Shown here piece after piece: positions 54,616 through 64,000 of a stretch of DNA of 64,000 nt. Both the position numbers and the translations under genes were made by a program. Under the pieces are notes generated by a model. The model was not told the DNA's origin and did no database searches. It saw only the letters and a program-made list of their open reading frames with translations. The stretch is taken from assembly GCA_964006375.1 (NCBI GenBank), contig OZ023262.1, positions 52,041,722 through 52,105,721 of the forward strand. Direction: 5' to 3'. The first letter of the stretch is position 1; each line of letters starts with the position of its first letter. The stretch comes from Tillus elongatus. Taxonomy: Eukaryota > Arthropoda > Insecta > Coleoptera > Cleridae.

Positions 54616-55679
54616 TCACAATAAATGTTCAAAAATGCCTCCATTGGCCTGAATACACGCACGACATCTTTTTAATATGGAAAATTTAATGTCTTGAGGA
54701 TTCATTGTTGCTTGAATATGACGAAAAGCATTATTTATCAGTTGTTGTAGCTGCTCTGGTGTATTTATTTATCCACTGTAGACCAGTCGCTTAAAATCAC
54801 CCCAAAGATATAAGTCAAGTGGGTTTAAGTCCGATGATCTTGCAGGCCAATGTATTGGTCCAGTTCTGCCAATCCATCTTTCATTATAATGTTCATGTAG
54901 CCATGTAACAACGTTTCGACTATGATGCGCTGGCACACCGTCCTGCTGGTACCACATTATACCTCTTGTTGCTAGTGGAATGTCATCTAGAATGTTTTCT
55001 ACACGGTTTTCTAGGAGCGCTAAGTACGAAGATCCATTTAAACGTTGTGGCAGGACTTCCATGAACAGTGAGCCGTTAAAAATACCACACCATAAATTAA
55101 TGGAAAATCTATGTTGAAATGTGCGAGTCCTTGTTGTCATGTGGATTTTCCAATGACCAGACATGCTCATTATGAGAATTATAAATACCATTTCTTGTAA
55201 ATGTTGATTCGTCAGACCAGAAGATTAGATGAGGGAATAATATATTTTGATTGTTCATTTCCAACATACATTCACAAAAGACTCGTCGATGCACATTCTC
55301 CAGGTAGAAGGCAATGAACATTCTATCGATGATATGGATGTAAGGCTTCTCGATGTAAAGTTCTCAAAACAAAGCTTTAAGAATATTGTAACTGCGTGGC
55401 AATCCTCCGAGTACTTGTAGAAGATTGATCCATCACTGCATCCACTACTCTCTCTTCGTCTTCAAGTTGATGTTGTCTTCTACCATTAGCTCTAGCGTCA
55501 GTACGTTGTCCAATACTGCCCTGCCGAAGTCTTGAAAAAGATCAAGAAAAAACCCTTGGTGTAGGTTGACGGCGATTGGGAAACCTACGTTGATATTCCC
55601 GACAAGCAGCTAGAGCATTTCCATCAGCATATGCGTAGAGAGAAATTATATCTGCATACTCTTCTGAGGTGTACTCCAT
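54616..55679 (-). pseudogene. DD41D-type mariner transposase, frame-damaged
   Basis: ATG at 55679: MEYTSEEYADIISLYAYADG and CREYQRRFPNRRQPTPRVFS (helix-turn-helix region), DEERVVDAVMDQSSTSTRRI, LHREALHPYHIDRMFIAFYL, HLIFWSDESTFTRNG (first Asp), NEHVWSLENPH, INLWCGIFNGSLFMEVL, MWYQQDGVPAHHSRNVV (second Asp) and WPARSSDLNPLDLYLWGDFK (third Asp, 41 residues after QQD). It ends DIKFSILKRCRACIQANGGI to the stop at 54616. About 354 codons is full length for the group. Stops and frameshifts occur near 55545, 55390, 55120 and 54770. All three Asp codons remain. Confidence 0.85.
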
Positions 55680-55850
55680 TATAAGAAGTAAAAGAGTAGA
55701 AAATTTTGCAATTTTATAAAGCTTACCACTTACACCTATTCAAAATAATAACTTGTTAACCTAAACGTCAAGTGACACTTAATGACAACTTTGGCAAACC
55801 AGAGTACTACTTACTAAAATACAACAAAGATAATCGCCGTACAAAAAATT

Positions 55851-56068
55851 ATCAAGACATTAAATTTTCCATATTAAAAAGATGTCGTGCGTGTATTCAG
55901 GCCAATGGAGGCATAAAAGTGTATCATTGCGATTTTCTACCAAACAACGACTGGTTAAAAATCATGAACTGTGCTCTAAAACACTTACCTGATTCATTGC
56001 TTACTCGTAAAATAAGCGTCGTACAGAAAATTATTATATTATATCATTTTGTTCTCGAATGGAAGTAA
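55851..56068 (+). pseudogene. Duplicate of the transposase C-terminus inside the right TIR
   Basis: The plus-strand frame DIKFSILKRCRACIQANGGI is identical to the transposase C-terminus on the minus strand at 54640-54699, because the TIR includes it. Downstream it diverges into TIR non-coding sequence through a small deletion. It is a by-product of the palindromic structure, not an independent gene. Confidence 0.85.
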
Positions 56069-56408
56069 GATTCAAAAAAAATAAGAAAAAATATCATTGG
56101 CGTACCCGTTTTTTTCTTGAGGGATAGCCAATGACATGTGGGTACGCGCGCCACTGCTGGATTAGCCGATTCAATTGTTATGGTAGAATACGTGCCTTCC
56201 ATAGCAACCTACACATGCGAAGTTTCAGCAAAATATATGTGCTCCTTTTTAAAAAATTGGGAAATTTTATTTTTTGAAATTCAACTTTAACACCCTGTCT
56301 CTTTTTAATGAAGCATTTAGGAAAAATTTTTATAGGACATACCCTCTCTAAAATTGTTCAAAGAACATGGGGTTTCATTTTTGGTCACCACTTATGAATC
56401 AGCCTGTA

Positions 56409-56789
56409 TAATTACTTCGCCAGTCAGTCGGACTCTAGAGTCATTTATGGCTACTCCTAGATGCACAACGCCCTAGATGATAGTGCTCACCAAGACGTCA
56501 GCAATCTCACTGCTCTATGTGCTCTGTGAACGTTGCTTACCAAGTTTATCAATATTATTACCGTTAAGTGTTGACACAAGTATTATAATTAGCGTGCTTG
56601 TGGCAACACCTATTGTTCGCTATGAGCTAAATTATTGTAAAATTTCATTTTATGGTTGTCATTGATCTTTTAGAGTGAAAAATATCTTTTTTGTTGAACC
56701 TTTATCCGGACAATAACTTATTTTTATACTTTGGGTTAGGAAACTAGCATGGAAAACAAAACGTATTTTATATTAAATGACATGGATCT
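56409..56789. other. No gene recognised
   Basis: Unassigned sequence between the transposon and satellite modules. Confidence 0.4.
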
Positions 56790-57200
56790 TGTAAGGCTAG
56801 ATATACATATATCCTTACAAGGTCCATCGAAACCGATCTGCGTTTCTAATTACGGTGAGACTACCTCACCGTAATTAGGAACGCAGACCGGTTTCGCTCT
56901 AATTGGAGCTTGTCAGTGCGTTATACTAATCACAGCGGAAACATACCTGTAAAGTAATACGGCTATGGTAGCCAGCCTCCTAGAACATTGTGAGATGTAC
57001 GACAGTGTCGCCATCTCGGTGCGGAACCAGGTAGTATGTTATCACGACAGCTCTAGATAACACAAAATATGTAGATAGAGACTGTGTACAACCAACTAAC
57101 TATTTTGTAAATTGTCAGCACTGGCCCATTTATTCGCTAATACAGAGACGATGTATGTAAGCCTATGTGTATTCTCACCGTAATTAGGAACGCAGACCAG
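56790..57200 (+). repeat. Satellite-like array B(inv)-B-A-B, approximately 309-bp period
   Basis: CTCACCGTAATTAGGAACGC occurs at 56865 and 57174, 309 bp apart, with a complete B-A unit between. An inverted B start at 56790-56859 makes a perfect 14-bp hairpin (56846-56878) at the junction. Confidence 0.85.
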
Positions 57201-57319
57201 TTTCGCTGGATCTCTCTGAGGCCTAGGGTTGAACACACTGAGACCTCACAGACGATCTCCGGCGAGATTTGGGGAGTAGACAGATTGAGGCCCCGTAATC
57301 GAGCTACAACAACCCAACC

Positions 57320-57599
57320 CACCTTTATCCACCGCTCTAAGGATTAGGCAGATTGCGGCCTTAGAGTGTCCCTACATATTTCCTTTAACCACCTTTGTCC
57401 GCCACTCTAAGTAGTAGGCAGATCGAGGCCTTAGAGTGTCCTTACATATTTCCTTTACCCACCTGTGTCCACCACTCTAAGGAGTAGGCAGATTGAGGCC
57501 ATAGATTGTCCTTACATATTTCCTTTACCCACCTTTGTCCACCACTCTAAGAAGTAGGCAGATTGAGGCCTTAGAGTGTCCTTACATATTTCCTTTACC
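57320..57599. repeat. Minisatellite, 4 x 70 bp
   Basis: Units begin ACCTTTATCC at 57321, ACCTTTGTCC at 57391, ACCTGTGTCC at 57461 and ACCTTTGTCC at 57531, exactly 70 bp apart. Each carries CACTCTAAG, GTAGGCAGATTGAGGCC and CTTACATATTTCCTTTA. Confidence 0.95.
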
Positions 57600-57682
57600 T
57601 CTTGAAAATGGCTCCAAAACAAGAGCCGAAACGCGGAGTTTTCATAAATTCTGGACGCGGTTCAACCCGAGAACCAATTATG

Positions 57683-57683
<1 letters not shown>
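57600..57683 (+). other. Hammerhead-like retroelement 3' motif
   Basis: TTGAAAAT, then GGCTC (57610-57614), an 8-nt loop, GAGCC (57623-57627) and GAAACGCG. It resembles the CTGA-stem-GAAAC motif near the 3' ends of Penelope-like and related elements. See findings. Confidence 0.4.

Positions 57684-57771
<88 letters not shown>
57684..57771. repeat. (TA)n microsatellite
   Basis: About 88 bp; core of an inverted composite copy. Confidence 0.96.
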
Positions 57772-57772
<1 letters not shown>

Positions 57773-58115
57773 TCACCGATAGATCAAAATAATGGGCCCA
57801 TTTTGCTTAAATTTTGTGAGTGCGTTCCCCTTGCAAATGGCTTGAATAAGTTCGTTAGCCGGGAAAATCGCTACAGTTTTCCCTGAAAAATTTTTAGTTT
57901 TCTTTTGAAAAAAATTGTACCTTCGGAAATAACAAAGCTATAGCAACAAAATTTGGCACGCAGGTTTATATTGTAAAAGGTGTACTAAATGTCAAATTTC
58001 AAATCCTTACGTTAAAAGCAACAAAAGTAATAGGCATTTAAAAAAATTTTGGGTGCCACTGAAGATCAGACAAACGCATATAATGAATGAATTTTTTTCT
58101 ACGAAAATTCACTGA
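57772..58115 (-). repeat. Composite repeat left-arm fragment, inverted
   Basis: CTCACCGATAGATCAAAATA, TGCAAATGGCTTGAATAAGT and GTTCGTTAGCCGGGAAAATC. A hairpin-type end (ACGAAAATTCACT) follows near 58100. Confidence 0.7.
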
Positions 58116-58429
58116 AAATGACGTGAAACACGGTACACCGATAGAAACACGAACACTGTGCTGGAAGATGTAGGTACCTAAGAGAAGGAAGATCATGCGG
58201 AAAGAAATTAAGAGGAGGAATGCAAAATTTGTTTGACGCATAATAAGTTTTTGGCATTATTTGAGGCATATACTTGGGAAACACGCAAGAGGTATGCCAA
58301 GAGGAAAACTTTTCGAAAACGTGGCTCTCTTGCTAAGTGTCAAAGCTACAATGAATGTTCTTAACATGAACATCTCTTAAGTTAAGTGCAAGGTAATGAG
58401 TTTTTCCAGAAATATCATTATCCAACGTT
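58116..58429. other. No gene recognised
   Basis: Nothing identified. Confidence 0.35.
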
Positions 58430-58925
58430 GCAGCGACAGAGTGGCAGATTTGGGCATCACGTTTGACTTTACTTCAGTTTTCACGATTGACATATAGCTG
58501 TATCAGCTCTAGACATGCTCGGCTTTTTGATAAGGAATTTTAATGACTTTGCCAATTTGGAAGCTCTAAAAGCACTCGACTATGCTATTAGATCGAGACT
58601 TGATATGATACTGTCGTCTGGTGTGGAGCGCATAGTTTAACCGTTCATATATCCAGTTTGGAGCCAGTTTAACGGAAACTTCTTAGCTACCTCTATTTTA
58701 AAATTACTGGTTTGTACCCGCCTGGAGGGGTAGAGCAGCTAAAATTGCTACTATATTTTAACGAGACGTCATTACTCACTAGCAGAGTAGTTCTATCACT
58801 GAAGTTTTTTCAGTCTGCTACATACCGGCGTGGGTTTCCAAATATCATATATCAGATTAACTTCCTCGTGCCTCGGCAAAATGCACGTTCTTCTTGTTAC
58901 TTTTACTAGCTTCAAGCTAGGTCCA
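58430..58925 (+). pseudogene. Non-LTR reverse-transcriptase C-terminal relic
   Basis: Degenerate frames read RDRVADLGITFDFTSVF, then LGFLIRNFNDFANLEALKAL near 58515-58575 and YAIRSRLDMIL. It ends INFLVPRQNARSSCYFY near 58855-58905. These match the thumb and C-terminal tail of jockey-type reverse transcriptases (typically 'DLGVxFD', 'LGFxxRN', 'NFRVPRxxTRSSxxFY'). Many stops; an old fossil. Confidence 0.6.
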
Positions 58926-59001
58926 ATTTAATGATAGGGTATCTCCTAGCTACAGTAAGTGAACTCCATCACAAAAATTACAGAGTGTTCCTGGTACATA
59001 C

Positions 59002-59151
59002 CAATGTGCGTATTCAGATATCCCGGCTAAAACTCCAATAATAGGACCCTTCAAGTTCAAATTCGTGCTGTTAGCTACAGCAGAACACACAATATCAATA
59101 TCTATTCTAGTTGCTTTCTGTGATTCCATTCGAGATAACAGACGGAGAATG
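59002..59151 (-). CDS. Candidate host-gene exon (150 bp, phase 2-2), unidentified
   Basis: The minus-strand frame reads ILRLLSRMESQKATRIDIDI, then VCSAVANSTNLNLKGPIIGV and LAGISEYAHW. It is bounded by TTAG at 59152-59155 (acceptor side) and GTATGT from 59001 (strong donor). The 150-bp length keeps phase on both sides. Composition and content do not resemble any transposon protein here, and the open frame continues on both sides. I do not recognise the protein. The acceptor lacks a good pyrimidine tract, so it may still be chance. Confidence 0.3.
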
Positions 59152-59189
59152 CTAATTTGGGCCCGGGATTGATATGGTCGATTGCCCAA

Positions 59190-60648
59190 GATTCAGAGGA
59201 ATATGGATATAATATTCTCGGTCCTGTATAACCAGCCATGTTTATCCTGGAATTTATGTGTAAATATGTATGAATACGCTATCGAATCTAAAGGTAGATA
59301 ATTCAAATAAATTAACCAACTTCTGAGAGCTGGTTTATGTTGATATGGTGAGGGCAATTTGTGAGTAAATAAAAGATGCGGGTTGCATTTGACGTTGCTG
59401 ATTGTTGAATATCTGTTTTACCTTTTTAGGCTGATGCGTGGTGATTGGTCTAATATCATACCTGTGATTCAGCGATTTGTGTGTGTGTGCGTGTGTGTGT
59501 TTGGCGCGCACCTTGCGAGTGCACGCCTCTGACCTTACATATATGGCTCTTGGCCACAGTCAGGCTTTAGCGAATTTCCATTAACAACAATTCGCTAATA
59601 AAGAGGTCACGATGAAAAGCTTTTGAAAAAATGTCTTCAGATGAGCGCAAATTTGGGTCTCACAGTGGTTTTCCAATTTCCTTAAAGCTCGTTCATAGTA
59701 GCATTGTCGACACTATTATTCACATGTCTGGTGCGCTTTGTTGGAGCAATACCCCCAGTTCTATAAAAATTCATATTTTCTTTTGCAACTGTCTGAAAAG
59801 TCATTGCTTCAATCAGGGTGACGCCTGTTAAATTCTGCCGCAACCTCTCGATGTGCCACAAGTCGAATTAATTCAATATTTGACTGAGTTAAAATTCTGA
59901 CCACATTTGTGTGGATTTCACCACGTATTGCGTGTATAACGACTTGCCAAATTATATAAACGGTCAAATAATATCAACTGTCAAATAATATCAACTGTCA
60001 AGTTATCGACGGTTTGTTGTCAATGGAAATATTGATGAAGATAGTAGACGCTACCTTGAACGAAGATGTTAGGAATATTCATAATGGTGCCAAGAAAATT
60101 ATCTAACCAACCGATAGAACTTTCTAGTTTAGCGATGAAGTTGTGAACCTACTTTTTGAAATAATGGCGTGGTGTCTTCCCAGAATTTAAGATGCTGGTC
60201 CAATGTTTCCGTCTTTATTATGAACACTCTGTATAAGATATGAGAATGATATTATGAAAATTGAGACACTAGGTGACTCTTAATCCATTGGCAATCTAAT
60301 ATTTGCCAGACGCTGAGTAGCGTTTACACAAGGAACTCTCAAAAGTCAATTTTTTTCATGTTTTGCACTCAAGTTGTGAACACTCGGTATAAGTTATGAT
60401 ATTGAAACTTGGGATTTGTGGGATTTGGCTAAACCAATAAAGATATTTTTTTTAGGTAAAAAAATGCCTAATATGCTTTAGTCATTTTTGTGGTCTTATT
60501 TGTTATCGTAGTAGGCTTCGGGAAAAGCGAATCTTAAAATAATGCATAACAGGATGCGGGGCTCTTGGAATATTTTATTTAAAAAAAAAATTAAAAGCGG
60601 CTGACCCGTTATAAAATAGTGAATTGTTGCCACTTAAAATGAAATACA

Positions 60649-60651
<3 letters not shown>
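59190..60651. other. No gene recognised
   Basis: Contains a (GT)n run at 59479-59500 and an inverted composite right-arm piece at 59570-59660 (TCGCTAATAAAGAGGTCACG). A short direct repeat, AATAATATCAACTGTCAA, occurs twice at 59966-60001. No coding content. Confidence 0.5.

Positions 60652-60733
<82 letters not shown>
60652..60733. repeat. (TA)n microsatellite
   Basis: About 82 bp running directly into the left end of a DD41D element. The expected CAG start of that end has been lost at the junction. Confidence 0.96.
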
Positions 60734-60735
<2 letters not shown>

Positions 60736-62504
60736 TGTATCACCTCAGACCATAGCTCCCCTACCATACAAGATACTGAAAAAAAATTCTGTGCATAATT
60801 ATCAACGCTATGTTTCTAAAAATTTTTTCTGGTCACCAGTGGCGTATCGAACGTATGATTTAAATGGAACCGCCTAATTTTATTGCAGATTTGGAAAGTG
60901 CCTGAAGAGTACTTATTTTTTTATGCAACATGTTTGATCCCTAACTTTAGTGGTTACACTGTTAAAACCTTTTATCCTCACAGTGCGACCATTTTTGGGA
61001 TTTTTTTTGAAATACACGTATATACACCGGCGCCTTGTATTTCAATTTAGTGGCAGGCTAAGACATCTTGTACCTTCACATATATTTTTGGTTGACATTC
61101 GCAAATTGTCATGTTTCTTCAAAAATTTGAAACAGCACACCAGAACACACACCCCCCCCCCCCCCTCTCTCCCAAATTACAGCGTTGGATGACCAAAACC
61201 CGAAATTTTCCATTGGTACCAAAAAAAACATACATTACACAACAAAATTGCAGAGAAAAAACAAGTTGTAACGCCAATTTGTCGGAAAACGTCCTTTTTC
61301 GGAACCAAGTCTGCCATGATAACACAAAAAAAATGCGGTCAACCTGGTGTTTATCTGCAGTGTCACCAAAATTGTAAGCATCAGAAGTGTACTCTGAGAG
61401 ATACTCTGACGTGACACATTCAAATCTACAAGCGTTTAAAATAGCGTTGGATACATTTGCAACTACTTATGTGAAAAAATACGGAAAAAGAGCTTGGAGT
61501 ATTAAGCAACCTAAACTACATTTTCGAAATCACCTTTCCGTTGGAGGCATAACCGCAACCTTGACTCGCAGGCCTAGCCACCGCCCTGAGGACTTCTGGT
61601 GATACATCACGGAAAGCCAGAAGAATCCTCTCCCGCATATCCTCGGCTGTAATTCGTACCGATCTCTAGACCACGTTCTTGATATAGCCCGAGAAAGAGA
61701 GGTCGATGGAGGTGAGGTCTGATGATCTTGACGGCCACCTTGCTGAACCTCCACGGCCAGTCCATGAATCCGGAGACCTTTCATCAAGATATTCCCGAAC
61801 GGCACGGCTATTATGTGCAGGAGCTCCATCGTGTTGGAAAACCATTAGCGTAGACTCGTGACGCCAGCAAACAATTCTTGTAACATTCCCCAAGAATCAA
61901 CACCATCTCAACCATTTATTCTTGAGTTTGGATCATTTTCGCAACGTTTATCAGAAAACAATGATTCTGCCGTCAGTTTATCATTATTTGTAATATTTAT
62001 TTTCACAATGACACTTTTTTGTTTCATCATGGCAGACTTGGTTTCGCAAAAGGGCGTTTTCCGACAAAATGGCGTTACAACTTGTGTTTTCTTTAAAATT
62101 TTGTTAAAGAATGTGTAGTTTTTTTGCTAGCAGTCTTTATCCTACCTCCAAATTCAAATCCGTTGGGCCGGTGCAATTTAGTTTACTTCAAAAAATAATT
62201 CACAAAAATAGTCGCACTATGGGGATAAAAGGTTTTAACAGCGAAACCGCTATAGCTAGGGATATGACATGTTACCAAAAAATAAGTACTCTTCGAGCAC
62301 TTTCCAAATCTGCAATAAAATGTAGGGTGTTCCATTAAAAAAAACACAAATTTGATACGCCACTGGAATACGGCACGCCACTGGTGACTAGAAATTTTGA
62401 GGAACATTACGATGGTAATTATGTACTATTTTTCCCTTGGAATTTTTTCGATATCTTGTATTGTAGGGGAGGAATGCCCGAGGCATCTAAGGTGCTACAC
62501 CCTG
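60734..62504 (-). mobile_element. DD41D mariner-type transposon with long TIRs, internally deleted
   Basis: The right end ...TAAGGTGCTACACCCTG borders TA at 62505-62506. The left end GGTGTATCACCTCAGACC borders (TA)n. TIRs pair about 60734-61320 with about 62026-62504 (CTTTCCAAATCTGCAATAAA, GGATAAAAGGTTTTAACAG and CAAGTTGTAACGCCA, with their inverses). Only about 700 bp remain between them, holding the catalytic half of a transposase. Confidence 0.85.
61438..61893 (-). pseudogene. DD41D-type transposase, catalytic half only
   Basis: The minus strand reads VFQHDGAPAHNSRAVREYLD (second Asp), SWTGRGGSARWPSRSSDLTS then IDLSFSGYIKNVV (third Asp, 41 residues after the second), a stop, then in the same frame SVRITAEDMRERILLAFRDV and PEVLRAVARPASQG with further stops. 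The N-terminal DNA-binding region and first-Asp block are absent. It cannot be active. Confidence 0.85.
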
Positions 62505-62510
62505 TATAAT

Positions 62511-63350
62511 ATATGCATAAAAACATTAAAACTCAACCCTAAACTGACCCCCAATGGGATCTAGTTGCACTCATTTGAAAAAAAATTTGTTCTACGAAAA
62601 TTCACTAAAAACATTAGTTTCACAAAATTTGCTTCAGAATACTGAATACCTTTTATGAGGTAACATCACACAACACAAGCGATTGTGAAGCTTTTCCGTC
62701 AACTTATCTCGCGCAAATATTCCTTAGCATTGTGCGTGCTTAACAACCCTCTAAAAGCTCGCATCTCGGCAAAGACATCTCTTTTTATTTCCCGGGATCA
62801 CACATCATCAAAGCAAACAACCACAAATACTTGAACCAAAGCTTCAGTGGACGTATTCCAGAAAGTGAATATGTAAGGCTAAGCCGGGCAGATGTTGCAT
62901 TAAAATTCTTTTGTGGCCATCATTTACACGAAAAGCGAGAATTGATTCTGGTCTACTGGAAACCAATAAACTAGGTTCAGCAGTTTCGCAAAGGAGAAGG
63001 GAGAGCCGGCGTTAAAAATGCGAGCCCGGACCCGTCGAATGAATAAGAAGATCAAAGAAAACTTATTGAGGAAGCAGTGGGTTTATCGCCTCTCATAAAT
63101 TTGCAGTTAACAGCGATCGGTTCTTTCCAGAGATGGGGAAAACCATTCGCTTGCTCTGGCGTTACGTTCGCCACCGCTTTAGAAAGATGTGGCTGGTAGC
63201 TGTGACTCTGTGACGGTCTGACTCGTTATGTTCGACAATAAAAGGGCTTTCATTAGTCTTGCAGCTCCCGGTTATTGCAGCAGAGACGAACCAGATAAGT
63301 CAGTGGACATTTCACTTTCATTCTCTGCTTGAAGAAAAATAGATTTAAAA
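62511..63350. other. No gene recognised
   Basis: Begins with a right-arm scrap (62555-62610, ending ACGAAAATTCACTAAAAA). The 62870-63340 part is less AT-biased but has no recognisable frame. Confidence 0.45.
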
Positions 63351-63356
63351 AAAACT

Positions 63357-64000
63357 CTAGACGCAGCAAGTGCGTTATGGTAGTGAATTTTCATAAAAAT
63401 ATTTTTTATAACAAATATGTCTTTTTTTTTAAGAAAAGCAGGCATCAAATTTGGTTACCAGTATAACCTCTATAGTGGGAACAATGTACCACATTTTATC
63501 AAAATAACTTTGTTGTTGGAAAAAGGGCAAATATTTTTCGAAAACTAACTTAAAATATCCCCGAAAAACTGGCCCGATTTTCCTGGCCAACGAACTTCCT
63601 CAAGGTATTTAGCCCCTACCAAGATATAATTATTTACAAATGCTTTTCTACAAAACTTACAAAAAAAATTGTAAACAACTTTTTTGCGAAAATCCAAAAA
63701 CATTTTTTGTACAATAACTTATTAAACATTACGTACTAATTACCAAAATTTTACAAAAATTTCACAAACAATGATTTCTACATAAACAAATAAAGTTCGC
63801 TACCATAACGCACTTGCTGCGTCCAGAATTTTTTTCTTACAAACATGCATTATATTTCGATGGAAAATGCAAAATTGCAATAACATAAGGCGTGTTTGAT
63901 TAAAAAAAAAGAAAATTTGTATCACCAACGACTTATGGGCCACCCTGTGATTGTAGAAATATTTTTTTAAGATGTAGCTCAAGACACCCTATAATTAATA
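63357..64000 (+). mobile_element. Composite repeat copy C5, cut by window end
   Basis: Starts AGACGCAGCAAGTGCGTTAT, with the inverted end near 63825 (CGCACTTGCTGCGTCC). The embedded mariner-like end follows at 63930-63950, and the start of the left arm runs off the window. Confidence 0.8.

Larger units (their letters stand above)
54113..56406 (-). mobile_element. DD41D mariner-type transposon whose TIRs contain the 3' end of its gene
   Basis: A 2294-bp element between TA dinucleotides (54111-54112 and 56407-56408). Ends are CAGGCTGATTCATAAGTGGT and the inverse. The TIRs run about 54113-54699 (587 bp) and about 55851-56406 (556 bp, with a small internal deletion near 55920). The minus-strand transposase ends at 54616, inside the left TIR, so the right TIR carries a second copy of the last codons. 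Confidence 0.9.

Noticed and set aside
55772..56068. 98-codon plus-strand frame as an independent gene
   Set aside because: Its readable part is a copy of the transposase C-terminus carried in the right TIR.
57320..57599. Possible CRISPR-like array
   Set aside because: The 70-bp units are contiguous with no variable spacers, and the genome is eukaryotic. It is a minisatellite.
61146..61166. Poly-C run as a functional element
   Set aside because: It lies in the left TIR of a decayed transposon and is absent from the matching right TIR, so it is a local slippage product.

Overview
This is eukaryotic, almost certainly arthropod (most likely insect), repeat-rich DNA. It is very AT-rich, no complete host gene is visible, and nearly every readable protein fragment comes from a transposable element. 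These include Tc1/mariner-superfamily transposases, a piggyBac transposase, a Helitron/Helentron PIF1 helicase, non-LTR reverse transcriptases and a Penelope-like element with a GIY-YIG endonuclease. There are also tRNA-derived SINEs, MITEs and about sixteen (TA)n microsatellites of roughly 40-170 bp. I cannot name the species. Most coding relics carry stops or frameshifts.

Layout. 0.9-5.7 kb: a mariner relic, a non-LTR reverse transcriptase with a (TA)n tract expanded in frame inside it and a duplicated 3'UTR, a YVDD reverse-transcriptase scrap, and the 5' half of a mariner element with a SINE in its first codons. 7.7-13.2 kb: (TA)n tracts and copies of an abundant composite repeat (left arm, (TA)n core, right arm ending in a hairpin), plus a second SINE. 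13.2-15.4 kb: a Helentron-like element with a 430-codon PIF1 helicase, sitting inside the (TA)n core of a composite copy. 16.3-17.8 kb: a piggyBac element with TTAA duplications. 18-24.3 kb: satellite-like modules, two mariner relics and composite copies. 25.4-28.8 kb: a mariner-type element with 615-bp terminal inverted repeats (TIRs), an intron holding a MITE, and a 502-bp tandem duplication. 28.9-31 kb: a nearly complete composite copy. 31.6-33.5 kb: a GC-richer stretch with about 225-bp repeats and an LTR-like block. 34-39.3 kb: largely featureless.

40.0-41.9 kb: a DD41D mariner-type element with long TIRs. 41.9-46.6 kb: a tRNA-like SINE, a broken gene for a cysteine-rich (TSO1/tesmin CXC-like) protein, and a 1.4-kb TIR-bounded insertion carrying part of a second copy of that gene. 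47.4-48.7 kb: a Penelope-like element inserted in a composite copy. 49.3-50.8 kb: a second non-LTR reverse transcriptase. 51-53.5 kb: a fold-back element and satellite modules. 54.1-56.4 kb: another DD41D element whose TIRs include the end of its own gene. 56.8-57.6 kb: satellite and 70-bp minisatellite. 58.4-59.2 kb: a reverse-transcriptase relic and one possible host exon. 60.7-62.5 kb: a third DD41D element with long TIRs. 63.4-64 kb: a composite copy cut by the window end.

The window is a stack of nested insertions; there is no pathway or operon. The most notable themes are mariner-type elements with unusually long TIRs, (TA)n tracts that begin at transposon ends, a microsatellite-cored repeat family, hammerhead-like motifs at three places, and a mobile element carrying the CXC-like gene.
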